From Rodentolepis nana (taxonomy: Eukaryota > Platyhelminthes > Cestoda > Cyclophyllidea > Hymenolepididae): DNA of 19,275 bases. Where the stretch lies: assembly GCA_900617975.1 (NCBI GenBank), contig UZAE01013776.1, positions 1-19,275 on the forward strand, read 5' to 3'. A program made the translations under genes and the position numbers. Positions 17,690-19,275 of the stretch are shown here, in pieces. The notes beneath the pieces are model-generated. The model was not told where the DNA came from, searched no databases, and was given only the letters and a program-made list of their open reading frames with translations. Numbering within the stretch: position 1 is the first letter of the stretch; the number at the start of each line of letters is the position of its first letter.

Positions 17690-18133
17690 TAATTTTATTC
17701 AACGACAATTGGTCCGTGTTCCCACTAAAATATTTATACTTTTTTATTCTCTACAATTTTGGGACAAAATCTGCAAGAGAGGAATCTGTGAGGAGCAAGC
17801 TGTAAGTGTCTGCAGCTAGTTGGCCTTTAAGATAATTGGCAATATGTAAGCAAATAGTTTCTTGTTTACTATAGCTTTTGAATTTCTATTGCAGTATTCA
17901 AAATCCAGCTACTTTGATAACTATCTATGTAACATGTCTGTCTTATAGCAAGCGAGCCAATATATCTTATGTCAGCCTTCTATCAAAAAGATCATTTTGT
18001 TCCTGTTTACTAATTTCACATAAACGTGCACCAACTGAAAAATTCATTGATTTAACTACTTTTGATCATTTACTATGTTGATTCATTAAATATGGCATTG
18101 TATAAATGTTTGAAAAGAAACTAATATATATAT
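17690..18133. other. no gene seen
   Basis: An open plus-strand frame at 17878-18081 has no recognisable features. The sequence is AT-rich. Confidence 0.45.
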
Positions 18134-18372
18134 TTTTTTCAAATGGCAGGCATTTTAATAGCTATCATTAGCTCTTTAGCTGCCTTCGGGCTTTACAGAG
18201 GAGAGTAGTATCAAAGTCTCAAAAAATGGAGAGACCAGCAGATATAAAGTTGGAGAAAATGTAAGGTGTGTACTGTGAATGGTTGAATATGATATACTGT
18301 GGGGTGACGTTGGTTTGAAGTCAGAAGTCAACTGTTGGTTTATGGACTTTTTCCGTATGAGTATATATATAT
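18134..18372 (-). mobile_element. SINE-like element, copy I, head replaced by (AT)n
   Basis: On the minus strand the 3' end (GCTAATGATAGCTATTAAAATGCC...TTTGAAAAAAATAT) and body are present. Towards the 5' end the family sequence stops at ACTCATACGG, in the loop and 3' arm of the P4 hairpin, and an (AT)n tract takes over. The rest of the ribozyme (P1, P3, joining strand) is absent. Confidence 0.85.
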
Positions 18373-18391
18373 ATATATATGTATATATATT
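18361..18391. repeat. (TA)n microsatellite at the broken head of copy I
   Basis: TATA repeats with one G interruption. The tract abuts the remaining ATACTC of the P4 hairpin, suggesting that it grew out of the element's own TATAC sequence. Confidence 0.85.
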
Positions 18392-19088
18392 ATTCTACAA
18401 TGAACATGGTTTCATCAGGACAAGTGTCTACTTTATTGTTACCCAAATAACTCAATTAAATGGCGGATAATTATTTATAAATTAATACAGCTATTTACTA
18501 ATTCTTTGGGTTAAATTAAATATATGTGAATGGCTATTAAGTCGTGTTAAAGAGTTGAAATAAAAAAAATTTTGGTCTCGCAAATAATGTAAATAATTAG
18601 CTCGTTAATTGTATCGATTTATTGATGTTTTGCGTGCAGATGGCAGTGTAACTAAAGCACGTTTGCAATCGCAGCTGAAAAGACTTCCTTTTGGGGGCTG
18701 TAAAAATATTTATCGAATTTCAAATTACTTGCACCTATAATCACGATGATGAGTCATCAAGCATGCAAAACGAATATAGGGGATGGGGGTGGAGCGATAA
18801 AATTCTGAAAATCGCATCAGGTTAAGGTCGACTCCAATTTTGTAAGCCCAATCTGATAATCATTTTATTGACGATTTATATAGATAATCGTGACTTGAAA
18901 TTTGCTAAACTGCGAATAGGTTGAAGCTCAAAATGAATTGGTTTCGCAAACGTATGTTGAATTCAAGTAAAAAGAAATACATCACTGAGGCATCTTTTTA
19001 GAAGGCTCGATTTGGCATAGATCATGGCTACCAGAGAAATCTTGTTGATTTAATAAGTAAGTTTCACGTCAATAATTCTGTCAATCTA
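18392..19088. other. no gene seen
   Basis: AT-rich with a few GC-richer patches (near 18640-18700). No supported reading frame or repeat family. Confidence 0.5.
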
Positions 19089-19162
19089 GGGGTGTGTGAT
19101 AGACTTACCTCCACGTGGTGCACTCCGGGGCAACGTATACTCATACGGCAAAAAAGTCTATT
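19089..19162 (+). ncRNA. HDV-like ribozyme, copy J
   Basis: P1 GGGGUGU pairs with GCACUCC; two bases changed against the family, yet all seven pairs remain (a wobble moves from the first to the third pair). P2, P3 (ACC/GGU), L3 UCCACGU, P4 and GGCAAA are intact. The joining strand has one extra G (GGGGCAAC), which may disturb the core. Confidence 0.83.
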
Positions 19163-19275
19163 ACCTGGCAGTTGACTTCAAACTACCATGACCCCACTGT
19201 ATGTCATATTCGACTACTTTCACAGTAATCATCCCACCTTATCTAACTTCGTCTTTGATACACTCTTCTGTCCCC
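19089..19275 (+). mobile_element. SINE-like element, copy J, runs off the window
   Basis: It starts GGGGTGTGTG at 19089 and follows the family through the head and body up to the window edge. The 3' end and target-site duplication are outside. Confidence 0.92.

Noticed and set aside
1..19275. tRNA, rRNA and CRISPR signatures
   Set aside because: No cloverleaf with GTTCRANNC box B, no rRNA-like conserved blocks and no regularly spaced direct repeats were found by eye.

Overview
The window looks like nuclear DNA of a small-intron invertebrate. It is AT-rich, its genes are interrupted by GT-AG introns (three of 51-82 nt, one of 96, one of 584), and it is littered with microsatellites and one retrotransposon family. 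A flatworm or a nematode fits best. I cannot name the species from sequence alone, and there is nothing prokaryotic here.

Layout. 1-638 (minus): 5' end of a non-LTR retrotransposon (LINE) with a 104-nt leader and the start of an APE-type endonuclease ORF. 639-4069: no recognisable gene. 4070-6261: cluster of short (about 300-320 bp) SINE-like elements that share the LINE's 5' leader. 7371-8205 (minus): exons of a NSUN4-like rRNA cytosine-5 methyltransferase, possibly decaying. 8576-8834: more pieces of the short element. 9573-10768 (plus): a compact four-exon gene for a two-RRM protein of the RBMS/MSSP (shep) type, 270 aa. 12248-12550 and 14339-14614 (minus): older, decayed short elements. 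14810-15918 (minus): a three-exon Skp1-like gene, 142 aa. 18134-18372 (minus) and 19089-end (plus): two more short elements.

The most interesting system is the retrotransposon family. The first 73 nt of the LINE and of every full-length short element can be folded, position by position, as an HDV-like (nested double pseudoknot) self-cleaving ribozyme: P1, P2, P3, L3 with UCC, GGGCAAC joining strand, a P4 hairpin, and a GGCAAA catalytic strand. The predicted cleavage site coincides with the 5' end of the elements, which target-site duplications place there independently (11-14 bp). The short elements are therefore ribozyme-headed, non-autonomous retrotransposons that probably borrow the LINE's machinery. 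The same family can be watched decaying: one copy lost P4 and the catalytic C, and another replaced its head by an (AT)n microsatellite.

Caution on contiguity: three single-N gaps (4554, 5601, 8640) are flanked by exact duplications (425 bp and 273 bp) that lie inside the short elements. The simplest reading is a mis-joined scaffold: piece 1-4553 overlaps piece 5602-8639, and piece 4555-5600 overlaps piece 8641-end. Gene order across 4553-8641 should not be trusted.
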